DNA of 64,000 nucleotides from Pseudoscardovia suis (GTDB lineage Bacteria > Actinomycetota > Actinomycetes > Actinomycetales > Bifidobacteriaceae), in assembly GCF_002797875.1 (NCBI RefSeq), contig NZ_PGFC01000002.1, positions 62,001 to 126,000 on the forward strand, given 5' to 3'. Position numbers and translations under genes: made by a program. The notes below the pieces were generated by a model. It was not told where the DNA came from. It was given only the letters and a program-made list of their open reading frames with translations, and ran no database searches. Below, in pieces: positions 47,499 to 55,397 of the stretch. The first letter of the stretch is position 1. Each line of letters begins with the position of its first letter.

Positions 47499-47596
47499 TG
47501 CAAGAACGCAGATCGCACATAGTGCACAATGCACAATGCACATAGCGCACAGAACGCATAGTGCGCAGAACACACGAAGCGCGAAAAATACGAATG

Positions 47597-47651
47597 CGCC
47601 CCGAGGCTCCTCCGCGCACCCGCAATGGGGTGGCGGCGGAACCTCGGGGCG
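47597..47651. terminator. Long hairpin between convergent genes
   Basis: CGCCCCGAGG pairs with CCTCGGGGCG around an imperfect inner stem (TCC/GGA, CCGC/GCGG). On the minus strand it is followed by a T-rich stretch, so it probably ends the IclR-type transcript. Flanking 47500-47580 and 47655-47760 are rich in degenerate GCACA/GCGCATGGC units. Confidence 0.65.
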
Positions 47652-47778
47652 AATTGATGTGGCGCATGGCGCGGCACGTGGCGTAGCGCATGGCACGGCG
47701 CATGGAGCGGCGTCTGATGCGCGGCACGATGTGCAGCGTCTAATGCAGCAACGGCGGCTCAGTGCATGTCAGCGCATG

Positions 47779-48579
47779 TCAGTGCATGGCGTAGGCGCTG
47801 CCTTGCGCCTTGGCGAGAGTATCGCTCAGGTATTTCCCGGCGCTCATCACAAGAGGCGCGAAATGACGTCCCGGCGACGTGCCCATGCGATCGGTCGGTC
47901 CGGAGATGGAAATGGCGGCAATCACTTGGCCGGTGGCGTTGCGAATCGGTGCGGACACAGACGAGACGCCATGCTCGCGTTCGTTGACGGATTCCGCCCA
48001 CCCGCGCTTGCGCACCGCGCTGAGTGTGGCAGTGGTGAAACGAGCGTGGCGCAGGCCCTGGTGCATCTGCTCGGGGTCTTCCCATGCCAGAAGGATGTGT
48101 GCGGCGGATCCCGCCTCCATCGAGAGCATGGCGCCCACCGGAATGGAATCACGCAGGCCCGATGCCCTTTCGACCGATGCGATGCATACGCGCTGGTCGC
48201 CTTGGCGGCGATAGATCTGGGCGGATTCACCCGTGCGGTCAAGCAGGGTCTGCAAAATCGGCTCGCATGCGGTGAGCAGGCGGTCCTCGCCGGCGGCGGC
48301 TGCCAGCTCGGCAAAGCGGGAGCCCAGTGTGAAACGTGCATGCTGGTCGCGCACAATGAAGCGATGCGCCTCGAGTGCCATTGCCAGGCGGTGCGCTGTG
48401 GGGCGCGCCAGACCGGTGTCGTTGACCAATTGAGCCAGTGTTGCGGGGCCGCGTTCCAGGGCATCGAGAATCAATGCCGTTTTGTCGAGCACTCCCACGC
48501 CCGAATGTATCTCCTCGAGTTTCGACGAGGCCTTTGTCCGTTGCGAAGACTGTGAATTACGTGAAGGTTGTGAAGCCAT
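47779..48579 (-). CDS. IclR-family transcriptional regulator (probable regulator of leuCD)
   Basis: 266 residues. A winged helix lies at about 25-85 (LDKTALILDALERGPATLAQLVNDTGLARPTAHRLAMAL), and the effector domain follows (about 95-260), with VCIASVERASGLRD and VSAPIRNATGQVIAAISISGP typical of IclR proteins. It is divergent from leuCD, the arrangement of LtbR in Corynebacterium, which represses leucine genes; this role is inferred from position. ATG 48579 is chosen because the family begins there and upstream residues (to 48762) overlap the leuC leader. No strong ribosome site is present; TACTAT lies four bases upstream. Confidence 0.9.
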   Translation of the reverse strand: MASQPSRNSQSSQRTKASSKLEEIHSGVGVLDKTALILDALERGPATLAQLVNDTGLARPTAHRLAMALEAHRFIVRDQHARFTLGSRFAELAAAAGEDRLLTACEPILQTLLDRTGESAQIYRRQGDQRVCIASVERASGLRDSIPVGAMLSMEAGSAAHILLAWEDPEQMHQGLRHARFTTATLSAVRKRGWAESVNEREHGVSSVSAPIRNATGQVIAAISISGPTDRMGTSPGRHFAPLVMSAGKYLSDTLAKAQGSAYAMH

Positions 48580-48600
48580 AACGATAGTATGCCATCTCAT

Positions 48601-48629
48601 TATGTGAAATGCAAAAGTTTGATATGTGA
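48601..48629. promoter_or_regulatory. Candidate regulator site in the IclR-leuC intergenic region
   Basis: TATGTGA occurs at 48601-48607 and 48623-48629, 22 bases apart (about two helical turns), and a CATT/AATG inverted repeat overlaps the first. The spacing would suit a dimer-of-dimers such as an IclR protein. Confidence 0.3.
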
Positions 48630-48752
48630 GAACTGAAGCACAATCGAAGAGGAACAACACAGAGCGGCGTCGCGTCGTTGGGATGCCGGAATTCGACATG
48701 GATTCAGGATGCCGATGATTGACGATGCGCTCACGACTGAGGAGGTCATCCG

Positions 48753-50156
48753 ATGGGAACAACGCTGGCCGAGAAAGTATGGAATGACCATCTCGTCCGC
48801 AAGGGTGAGAACGGCGCTCCGGACCTTATCTTCATCGACTTGCAGCTGATGCACGAAGTGACGAGCCCGCAGGCGTTCGAAGGCCTGCGCCTTGCCGGTC
48901 GCAAGCCGCGCCACGTGGAACTGACGATTGCAACCACCGACCACAACACGCCTACGGTGGACATCGACAAGCCCAATCCCGACAAGACGTCAGCGTTGCA
49001 GCTGAGCACCCTCGAGAAGAACTGCAAGGAGTTCGGCGTGCGCCTGCATGCGCTGGGCGACCCCGACCAAGGCATCGTGCATCAGGTGGGTCCGCAGCTG
49101 GGCCTTACACAGCCGGGCATGACCATCGTGTGCGGTGATTCCCATACGTCCACGCATGGCGCGTTCGGCGCCCTGGCGTTCGGCATCGGCACGTCGGAGG
49201 TCGAGCACGTGCTCGCCACCCAGACCCTGTCTCTCAAGCCGTTCAAGACGATGGCCGTGAACGTGGAAGGCGAACTGCCGTCGGACGTGACCGCCAAGGA
49301 CATCATCCTCGCCATCATCGCCAAGATCGGCACCGGCGGTGGCCAGGGCCATGTCATCGAATACCGTGGTTCCGCCATCCGCAAGCTCAGCATGGAAGCG
49401 CGCATGACAATCTGCAACATGTCGATCGAGGCAGGCGCCCGCGCCGGCATGATCGCCCCTGACCAGATCACCTTCGACTACCTCAAGGGCCGTCCGCATG
49501 CGCCGGAAGGCGAGATGTGGGACAAGGCCGTCGAATACTGGAAGACGCTCAAGAGCGACGATGATGCGGTGTTCGACAAAGAGGTCACGCTCAAGGCGGA
49601 GGACCTCAAGCCGTTCGTGACCTGGGGCACTAACCCCGGCCAAGGCGCTCCGATCGACTCCGTGGTGCCCGATCCCGAGTCCTTCACGGACGAGACCAAG
49701 CGCGTCGCAGCCGAGCGTGCGCTCACATACATGGACCTCAAGCCGGGTCAGCCCATCAAGTCGATTCCCGTCGACACGGTGTTCATCGGCTCGTGCACAA
49801 ACGGCCGCATCGAGGACCTTCGCGCCGCCGCGGCAGTGATGAAGGGACATCACAAGGCGGATTCCATCCACCGTGTGCTCGTGGTGCCGGCCAGCTCCCG
49901 CGTGCGCATCCAAGCGGAGAAGGAAGGCCTTGACAAGATCTTCAAGGACTTCGGAGCCGAATGGCGCAACGCCGGCTGCTCGATGTGCCTGGGCATGAAC
50001 CCGGACAAGCTCGTGGCGGACGAACGTTCGATCTCCACATCCAACCGCAACTTTGAAGGTCGCCAGGGCAAGGGCAGCCGCACGCATCTGGCGTCGCCCG
50101 CAGTGGCGGCGGCCACCGCAATCCGTGGCACGATCTCCAGCCCCGCTGATCTGTGA
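48753..50156 (+). CDS. leuC: 3-isopropylmalate dehydratase, large subunit
   Basis: 467 residues. With LeuD it isomerises 2- to 3-isopropylmalate in leucine synthesis. The aconitase-type [4Fe-4S] ligands are visible: one Cys in [10 protein letters not shown] (about 347) and two in [13 protein letters not shown] (about 408-420). [31 protein letters not shown] (consensus positions about 127-158) is diagnostic. GAGG lies upstream of ATG 48753. The gene is followed by leuD after 90 bases that hold a CCTGC/GCAGG stem. A short Leu-rich leader peptide was sought and not found. Confidence 0.97.
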   Translation: MGTTLAEKVWNDHLVRKGENGAPDLIFIDLQLMHEVTSPQAFEGLRLAGRKPRHVELTIATTDHNTPTVDIDKPNPDKTSALQLSTLEKNCKEFGVRLHALGDPDQGIVHQVGPQLGLTQPGMTIVCGDSHTSTHGAFGALAFGIGTSEVEHVLATQTLSLKPFKTMAVNVEGELPSDVTAKDIILAIIAKIGTGGGQGHVIEYRGSAIRKLSMEARMTICNMSIEAGARAGMIAPDQITFDYLKGRPHAPEGEMWDKAVEYWKTLKSDDDAVFDKEVTLKAEDLKPFVTWGTNPGQGAPIDSVVPDPESFTDETKRVAAERALTYMDLKPGQPIKSIPVDTVFIGSCTNGRIEDLRAAAAVMKGHHKADSIHRVLVVPASSRVRIQAEKEGLDKIFKDFGAEWRNAGCSMCLGMNPDKLVADERSISTSNRNFEGRQGKGSRTHLASPAVAAATAIRGTISSPADL

Positions 50157-50246
50157 CCTGCGCTGCCTGCCGTGTGCTGCAGCCTGCGGTGCGCGGCAGG
50201 TGATTCGCGATTTAATAGAACTTTGAGAAAGCTTGAGTGAACGATT

Positions 50247-50930
50247 ATGGAAAAACTGACAGTTGTGACCGGCACCGGCGTGCCGCTCCGCCGCTCGAAC
50301 GTCGACACCGACCAGATCATCCCTGCTGTGTTTCTGAAGCGCGTGGCGAAGTCCGGCTTCGACGACGCTCTGTTTTACGCATGGCGCCGTGACCCGAACT
50401 TCGTGCTCAACCAGCCGGCATACAAGGACGGCAAGATTTTGGTCGCCGGCCCTGATTTCGGCATCGGATCCTCCCGCGAGCATGCTGTGTGGGCGCTGCA
50501 CGACTATGGATTCCGCGTGGTCATTTCGCCGCGCTTCGCGGATATCTTCTACGGCAATACCGCCAAGAACGGCGTGCTGGCAGCCATCATGCCTCAGGAA
50601 TCGGTGGAACTGCTGTGGAAGCTCCTCGAAGAGGAGCCGGGCCGTCAGATGACCGTGAGTCTCGAGGACCGCACCGTGACGTGCGGCGACGTGACTCTTC
50701 CATTTGAAGTGGACGATTACGTGCGCTGGCGCCTCATGAACGGCTACGACGACATCGACCTGACGCTGCAGCATGAGGACGATATCAAGGCGTACGAGAA
50801 GCTGCGCGCTGAGAAGTTCCCGTTCAAGCCCACCACGATTCCTGCGAAGCACCTGCCAGAGGTGCCGGTGGAATCTGCCCGTCCGGTGGATGATTCCGCC
50901 TGGGCCGGTCCGCTTGCCGACCGCAAGTAA
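50247..50930 (+). CDS. leuD: 3-isopropylmalate dehydratase, small subunit
   Basis: 227 residues. The swivel domain shows [19 protein letters not shown] (about 13) and the substrate-loop block [17 protein letters not shown] (about 71), both hallmarks of LeuD. It completes the heterodimer with LeuC. The C-terminal 30 residues are a Pro-rich, poorly conserved extension. The ribosome site is weak, so coupling to leuC is likely. A strong terminator follows. Confidence 0.97.
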   Translation: MEKLTVVTGTGVPLRRSNVDTDQIIPAVFLKRVAKSGFDDALFYAWRRDPNFVLNQPAYKDGKILVAGPDFGIGSSREHAVWALHDYGFRVVISPRFADIFYGNTAKNGVLAAIMPQESVELLWKLLEEEPGRQMTVSLEDRTVTCGDVTLPFEVDDYVRWRLMNGYDDIDLTLQHEDDIKAYEKLRAEKFPFKPTTIPAKHLPEVPVESARPVDDSAWAGPLADRK

Positions 50931-50953
50931 TCACGGCATGGCGTAAATCTCTT

Positions 50954-50995
50954 AAGGCCTCTGATGCGAGTGGAAGCTCGTGTCGGAGGCCTTTT
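50954..50995 (+). terminator. Terminator of leuCD
   Basis: AAGGCCTC with inner CGAG pairs with CTCG and GAGGCCTT, ending in TTTT. Confidence 0.85.
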
Positions 50996-51004
50996 GCGTT
51001 GGCT

Positions 51005-51058
51005 TGTGTGGTTGGCGCGGATTGTGTGGTCGGTGCGGATTGTGTGGTCGGCGCGGAT
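51005..51058 (+). repeat. Three tandem 18-bp repeats
   Basis: TGTGTGGTCGGYGCGGAT occurs three times in direct succession (first copy with TT for TC) just after the leuCD terminator. Confidence 0.85.
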
Positions 51059-51378
51059 TGGCAGGGCCATTTCATAACCGCGCGTTATCGAAAGGTATAG
51101 GCAACGGTTAGTGCAAACGCCCTCGAAGGCGCGATTTTCCCGCTATAGTGAAAGACATCAGGGGCACAAGTTCACAAACAATCACACAAACCAAGCATTT
51201 TCCACAGGCGTAGCTGCACGGTTTGGGTGTCTGGGCGAATCAGCCATACTGCATAGCCCCGTTCACCAATTCCCACAGCTGTATCATCCGCAACCCACGT
51301 ATTGCACGGCTGCGGTTGCCATAGCATCGCCGGCGCGTAGCCCCTGGCGCGCGTATCAGGAAAGAAAGGAGCCAGCAT
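51059..51378 (+). other. Putative long 5' leader before the Met-rich ORF
   Basis: TATAGT at 51144-51149 is a -10 candidate without a good -35 box. Downstream, GCAACC/GGTTGC (about 51291-51320) and GCGC/GCGC hairpins precede the strong AAGGAG at 51366-51371. No conventional gene is visible. The interval would be the first ~220 bases of a structured leader. Confidence 0.4.
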
Positions 51379-51486
51379 ATGTCACGCTCAATGGGCATCT
51401 CAATGAAGAACGCCGTTGCGGTCATGATGAAAGACCACCGGTCGATGCGCATGTGTATGCGCGGCTCCCGCATGATGGCTGCCTAA
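51379..51486 (+). CDS. Met-rich 35-residue ORF, candidate regulatory leader peptide
   Basis: ATG 51379 has AAGGAG seven bases upstream, one of the best ribosome sites in the window, and the frame closes at TAA 51486. Ten of 35 residues are Met (1, 5, 9, 16, 17, 23, 25, 27, 32, 33); the rest is basic and polar with no membrane segment. The next genes in the same direction are a SAM-dependent methyltransferase, metK and a MetQ-like protein, all connected to methionine or SAM. A leader peptide whose translation senses Met-tRNA and controls downstream expression is therefore plausible. This is inference: no attenuator fold has been computed. It could also be a small metal- or membrane-binding peptide, or not translated. 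Confidence 0.55.
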   Translation: MSRSMGISMKNAVAVMMKDHRSMRMCMRGSRMMAA

Positions 51487-51936
51487 GTCACATGCTGTGA
51501 GCCCGGTTGCAGGCGATGGTGCGCTGTCATGAGCCTCGCGCCCACAACCCAGCATTTGCTATTTTCGATTCCTACAGATTTCTGCAGATTTACCGATGAG
51601 GCGCTGTGCGCCGAATCGCTCGTCATAATCGTCCCATACGCCCGCTGCGGCGCTACACGCAGCCAGCGGCAACGGAACGTGTGAATCCGACACCACCTAC
51701 GGTCAATGTCCTGGAGACGCCAGGTAGGGCGAAGCATACCCTGATTCGCTTCACCCGGCAGGACGCCGCCAGGCGTTGACACGACGGCGAAGCCAATTCA
51801 CACGGTCCAGGAAGCGCAGCCACGCCATCATTGCGGCGCGAGCGCATCCAAGCCCTGATATCGAGCCAAACGCTGCAACCGCATCGCAGCGGGCGCATGG
51901 GAATCTTCATTAACGCATATTGAAAAGGACTTTATC
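51487..51936 (+). other. 450-base leader between the Met-rich ORF and the methyltransferase
   Basis: No convincing gene. Many short inverted repeats are present: TCACA/TGTGA at 51488-51500, GGCGC/GCGCC near 51602, GCTGCG/CGCAGC near 51645, CCTGG/CCAGG near 51710 and ACGCC/GGCGT near 51763. There is no T-run typical of an intrinsic terminator. I could not match it to a SAM riboswitch by eye. Confidence 0.4.
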
Positions 51937-52677
51937 GTGACCACAGACGGCAAGAACGACGGTTTTGAACTCGACCGTTTCGAACGTCACTACACCGAAC
52001 GCCCCAACGTCACCGAGTCGCGCCTGCGGCTCATATGGGCGGCTCTCACCACAAAGCTGCCAGGGCGCACGCTGTCGATCGGCGCCGGCACGGGTGATGT
52101 TGAAGCGGCGTTGCGTGACCGGTTCGGCTTCACGGTCGACACGATCATCGAGCCTTCCGAAGCGCTGCTCCCGGCATTGCGCAGCAAGGGTTTCAACACC
52201 TACGCGGGCATCGCCGAGGACTACCCGTATGAACCGCAGACCTTTGACACGATCTACTACAACGGGTCGAGCTTCGGCTTCATAGACGACGAGAACCTTG
52301 AATCCACGTTCACCAAGAATTACGAGGCTCTTCGCCCCGGTGGGCGTCTCATTCTCTCGGACGTGCCCAAGGAAAGCTCGCTGGGAATCGTGCTGCTGAC
52401 GATCCTCAACCATCCCGACATCGATCGCGAACCGTACCGCGATTTGCTCAAGGGCACGGCGTTCTTCGATCTGGCGGATGGTGGCGTGCCCACCTACAAG
52501 CCGAACTGGCATGTGATCCCGTATTACATCGATGTGCTCAAGCGCGTGGGGTTCACGAACCTGCAGTTCAAGCAGACGGTGCTCGCCAACACCACGTATC
52601 AGGATGACACGGTGGAAGACCCGGTGCCTGGCTACGACAAGGGCAATTACGTGGCGATCATCGCAGAAAAGGCGTAG
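51937..52677 (+). CDS. Class I SAM-dependent methyltransferase
   Basis: 246 residues from GTG 51937, with AAAAGGA six bases upstream. Motif I is LSIGAGTGDVEAAL (about 47); an acidic residue after the second strand (IIEPSEAL, about 68) would bind the SAM ribose. YEALRPGGRLILSDVPK (about 130) is the usual post-motif region. The C-terminal part (about 180-246) is the substrate-facing cap. Ubiquinone/menaquinone- and phosphoethanolamine-type methyltransferases share this layout; the substrate is unknown. Position before metK suggests a link to SAM metabolism or simple co-regulation. No other methyltransferase-pathway gene is adjacent. Confidence 0.87.
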   Translation: MTTDGKNDGFELDRFERHYTERPNVTESRLRLIWAALTTKLPGRTLSIGAGTGDVEAALRDRFGFTVDTIIEPSEALLPALRSKGFNTYAGIAEDYPYEPQTFDTIYYNGSSFGFIDDENLESTFTKNYEALRPGGRLILSDVPKESSLGIVLLTILNHPDIDREPYRDLLKGTAFFDLADGGVPTYKPNWHVIPYYIDVLKRVGFTNLQFKQTVLANTTYQDDTVEDPVPGYDKGNYVAIIAEKA

Positions 52678-52881
52678 CGGGTTCGCTCCCGGGAACAAGC
52701 TATGCGTGTGATTGCGGCCGCGCGGCAATCATCAGTCAGATGCCAACGACGGCGCATCATTCGCATCAACACATCATTCACATTCACACAAGCACATATT
52801 CACACAAGCACACAAAGAACAACAGAAATAGCCAAGTATCCACGTCGTTCAGGCACGCATCATCTTGGCAAAACATCCAAC

Positions 52882-52901
52882 GAACGCTGCGGACAGCGTT
52901 C
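52882..52901 (+). promoter_or_regulatory. Hairpin abutting the metK ribosome-binding site
   Basis: GAACGCTG pairs perfectly with CAGCGTTC over a CGGA loop and ends directly before AAGAAAGGA. A second stem (GATTGC/GCAATC) lies near 52712-52733. Either could influence metK expression. Confidence 0.4.
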
Positions 52902-52916
52902 AAGAAAGGACTCATC

Positions 52917-54167
52917 ATGTCTCGCTATCTCGTTTCCGAATCCGTCACCGAAGGCCACCCTGACAAGGTCGCGGATAAGATCTCCGACGCAATCGTCGAC
53001 GCCTACCTCGCAAAGGATCCGGATTCCCGCGTCGCGGTGGAAACCGTCGTCAAGGAAGGCCTCATCTCGCTCGAAGGCGAAATCTCCGCTCCGTTCACGC
53101 TCAACCACGCGCAGATCGCCCGTCAGGCGGCTGCTGAGATTGGCTACACGGACGCTGACAGCGGCCTCGACCCGCAGGGCGCTGGCATCATCAACAACGT
53201 GTGGCCGCGCGACTTCGATTCCAACATTGGCGATTGGGGCGAAGCCCGCGAACTCAGCCCCGAAGAGAAAGAGAAGCTGTACAACAGCTACGTGGGCGAC
53301 CAAGGCCTGGTGATCGGTTACGCCACCGATGAGACGAAGGAATACCTGCCTCTGCCGTATGTCGCGGCGACAAAGCTTGCGGAGCGCTTGGCATATGTGC
53401 GCAAGAACGGCATAATCCCGCAGCTGCGCCCGGACGGCAAGACCGAGGTGATCGTGGAATACTCCGAGGATCTGACTCGTGCGTTGCGCTTCGACGCGGT
53501 GCTCATTTCCACGCAGCACAGCCCTGAGATCTCGTTGGAGGACGTGCGCAAGCGTGTGCATGACGAGGTGCTGGTGCCGGTGCTCGATCAGTTCGGTCTG
53601 GATTATTCCCGCGCCAATATCGTCATCAACCGCTCGACGTTCATCCACGGCGGCCCGCATTCCGATGCCGGCCTGACCGGTCGCAAGGTTGTCGTAGACA
53701 CCTACGGCGGCATCGGTTCCCACGGCGGCGGTGCATTCTCCGGCAAGGATCCGCACAAGGCCGACCGTTCCGAGGCATACGCGGCACGCTGGGCAGCCAA
53801 GAACGTGGTGGCGGCAGGATTGGCGCACCGTGCGCAGGTGACGCTTGGCTTCGTGCTCGGCCAAGGTGCGCCTGCATCCATCGACGTGGAGACCTTCGGC
53901 ACCGAGACCGTGCCGCGCCAGGCGATTCAGCGTGCAGTGGAGAAGGTCTTCGACTTCCGTCTGCTGTCGATCATCGACCAGCTTGACCTTGAGCGTCCGA
54001 TTTACTACAAGACCGCGGCTTACGGCCACTTCGGCCGCAACGATCCTGACTTCACGTGGGAGCGCCTCGACAAGGCGGATGCGCTGCGTCAGGCCGCGCA
54101 GGAAGCCCTGAGTGAGGCTGCGGAAGTGGAGAACGCGGATGCCGGTGTTGCGGCTTCCGCCAAGTGA
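52917..54167 (+). CDS. metK: S-adenosylmethionine synthetase
   Basis: 416 residues. It makes SAM from methionine and ATP. SVTEGHPDKVADKISDAIVD (consensus positions about 8-27) carries the ATP/metal residues. YVGDQGLVIGYATDE (about 123) and the P-loop-like GGGAFSGKDPHKADRSEAYAAR (about 270-291) are diagnostic. The C-terminal 15 residues are an Ala/Glu-rich tail. ATG 52917 has AAAGGA six bases upstream, while an extension to 52740 is His/Thr low-complexity and unsupported. The 240-base leader ends in a hairpin beside the ribosome site. It forms a methionine-related group with the flanking genes. Confidence 0.97.
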   Translation: MSRYLVSESVTEGHPDKVADKISDAIVDAYLAKDPDSRVAVETVVKEGLISLEGEISAPFTLNHAQIARQAAAEIGYTDADSGLDPQGAGIINNVWPRDFDSNIGDWGEARELSPEEKEKLYNSYVGDQGLVIGYATDETKEYLPLPYVAATKLAERLAYVRKNGIIPQLRPDGKTEVIVEYSEDLTRALRFDAVLISTQHSPEISLEDVRKRVHDEVLVPVLDQFGLDYSRANIVINRSTFIHGGPHSDAGLTGRKVVVDTYGGIGSHGGGAFSGKDPHKADRSEAYAARWAAKNVVAAGLAHRAQVTLGFVLGQGAPASIDVETFGTETVPRQAIQRAVEKVFDFRLLSIIDQLDLERPIYYKTAAYGHFGRNDPDFTWERLDKADALRQAAQEALSEAAEVENADAGVAASAK

Positions 54168-54218
54168 TCCGCGGGCCATACCCGAGCATTCACGAGAGAA
54201 GCACAAGGAGGAGCGCAT

Positions 54219-55271
54219 ATGGCAGATTCGTCGAACAATAACCCATGGGACGTCGTTGCCAGCAACGATCCTGCGGGAAGCACTGAGAACACGGTGGTCG
54301 AGAATACAGCTGCGGAAGGCGCAACGGATTCCACGAGCACACCGGATGCACTGGGCGCCACGGACGCTGCGGGCACTGCGGGCACTGCCGCCAAGGTATC
54401 TACGAAGGCGACGAAAGTGCGCAACAAGCTGCTGGCGGCATTTGCGGCAATCATCATTGTCGCCGCCGGCTTGGTGATCACCGAGCATCGCATCAACGCG
54501 CAGGCGGATGCGGCGGCCGCGGGCACCACAATCGTGACGATCGGCATCACCGGCAGCGCGGACGAGCCCATCTGGCAGGCAGTGCAGGAAGAACTCGACA
54601 GCGAAAACGCAGGAATCACCGTGCAAATAAAATCCTTCGAGGATGGCACGACCATGAACACGCTCAACGCGACCGGCGAGCTCGACCTCACGGCATTCCA
54701 GCACTACGCTTACTTTGAAGACAACATCGCCCAGAACAACCTGGACCTCACATCGATCGGCGACACGTACATCATGCCGCTCAACCTGTATTCCGAGAAA
54801 TACACCGATGTGAGCCAGTTCAAGTCCGGTGACAAGGTGGCCATACCATCCGACCTCACCAACTCGGGGCGTGCCCTCAAGGTGCTCGACAGCGCTGGGC
54901 TCATCAAGCTCAAGGACAACACAAAGGCCAGCCCGACGCTGCTCGACATCGCGTCCAACCCCAGCGGCATCGAAATCGTGCCCAACGACGCGCCGACCAT
55001 CATCGGCCTGCTGCCTGACTACGCCGGCGGCATCACCAACACGAACCACGTGCAGGATGCCGGGTGGAGCGTGGACGACGCGATCTACCATGAGCCGGTG
55101 GACATCAACAACGAGGAATACAAGCCCTACATCAACCTCATCGCCACCCGCACCAAAGACAAGGACAACCCCACGTACCAAGCCGTGGTGAAGGCCTACC
55201 ACTCGAAGCACGTGGCGGACGCCATCCTGCAGACATACAAGAATGCAGTGCAGCCGGCGTTCTCATACTGA
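54219..55271 (+). CDS. MetQ/NlpA-family substrate-binding protein, membrane-anchored
   Basis: 350 residues. A hydrophilic, Thr/Ala-rich cytoplasmic tail (about 1-66) precedes one membrane helix (about 68-85), then a NlpA/MetQ domain: VTIGITGSADEPIWQAV, LDLTAFQHYAYFEDN, IGDTYIMPLNLYSEKY, VAIPSDLTNSGRALKVL and the C-terminal YQAVVKAYHSKHVADAI. MetQ delivers methionine to the MetN-MetI ABC importer. No lipobox Cys is present, so it is anchored by a helix rather than lipid, and no metN or metI lies in this window. AAGGAGGAG precedes the ATG at 54219. The neighbouring metK supports a methionine ligand, though related proteins bind other small molecules. Confidence 0.87.
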   Translation: MADSSNNNPWDVVASNDPAGSTENTVVENTAAEGATDSTSTPDALGATDAAGTAGTAAKVSTKATKVRNKLLAAFAAIIIVAAGLVITEHRINAQADAAAAGTTIVTIGITGSADEPIWQAVQEELDSENAGITVQIKSFEDGTTMNTLNATGELDLTAFQHYAYFEDNIAQNNLDLTSIGDTYIMPLNLYSEKYTDVSQFKSGDKVAIPSDLTNSGRALKVLDSAGLIKLKDNTKASPTLLDIASNPSGIEIVPNDAPTIIGLLPDYAGGITNTNHVQDAGWSVDDAIYHEPVDINNEEYKPYINLIATRTKDKDNPTYQAVVKAYHSKHVADAILQTYKNAVQPAFSY

Positions 55272-55297
55272 GGTTGCTGACTCGTCTTGTCGCGGAT

Positions 55298-55335
55298 TGC
55301 CCTGCGCTTCGTATAATGAGGCGCAGGGCAATTTT
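55298..55335 (+). terminator. Terminator of the metK/MetQ unit
   Basis: TTGCCCTGCGC pairs perfectly with GCGCAGGGCAA and is followed by TTTT. The loop contains TATAAT, which might also serve as a -10 box for the next gene. Confidence 0.85.
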
Positions 55336-55397
55336 GTGCTGCGGCGTGACGATTCATGCGGCAACATGGTGACGCTACGGTGATGGTAAGGAGCAAC

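Noticed and set aside
47371-48555. 394-codon plus-strand ORF across the phosphoesterase end and IclR-type gene
   Set aside because: It overlaps two recognised genes in other frames and spans their terminator hairpin.
48580-48752. Leucine-rich leader peptide for leuCD
   Set aside because: No short ORF with Leu codons and a ribosome site was found; the divergent IclR-type regulator is a sufficient explanation.
48990-50852. 620-codon minus-strand ORF opposite leuCD
   Set aside because: Antisense shadow; leuC and leuD have full family motifs on the plus strand.
51487-51936. SAM riboswitch before the methyltransferase
   Set aside because: A GTCATGAG string near 51526 recalled the SAM-IV start, but the rest of the consensus and helices do not follow. 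A covariance-model search would decide.
52860-55211. 783-codon minus-strand ORF opposite metK and the MetQ-like gene
   Set aside because: Shadow of high-GC coding sequence; the plus-strand products are clearly recognised families.
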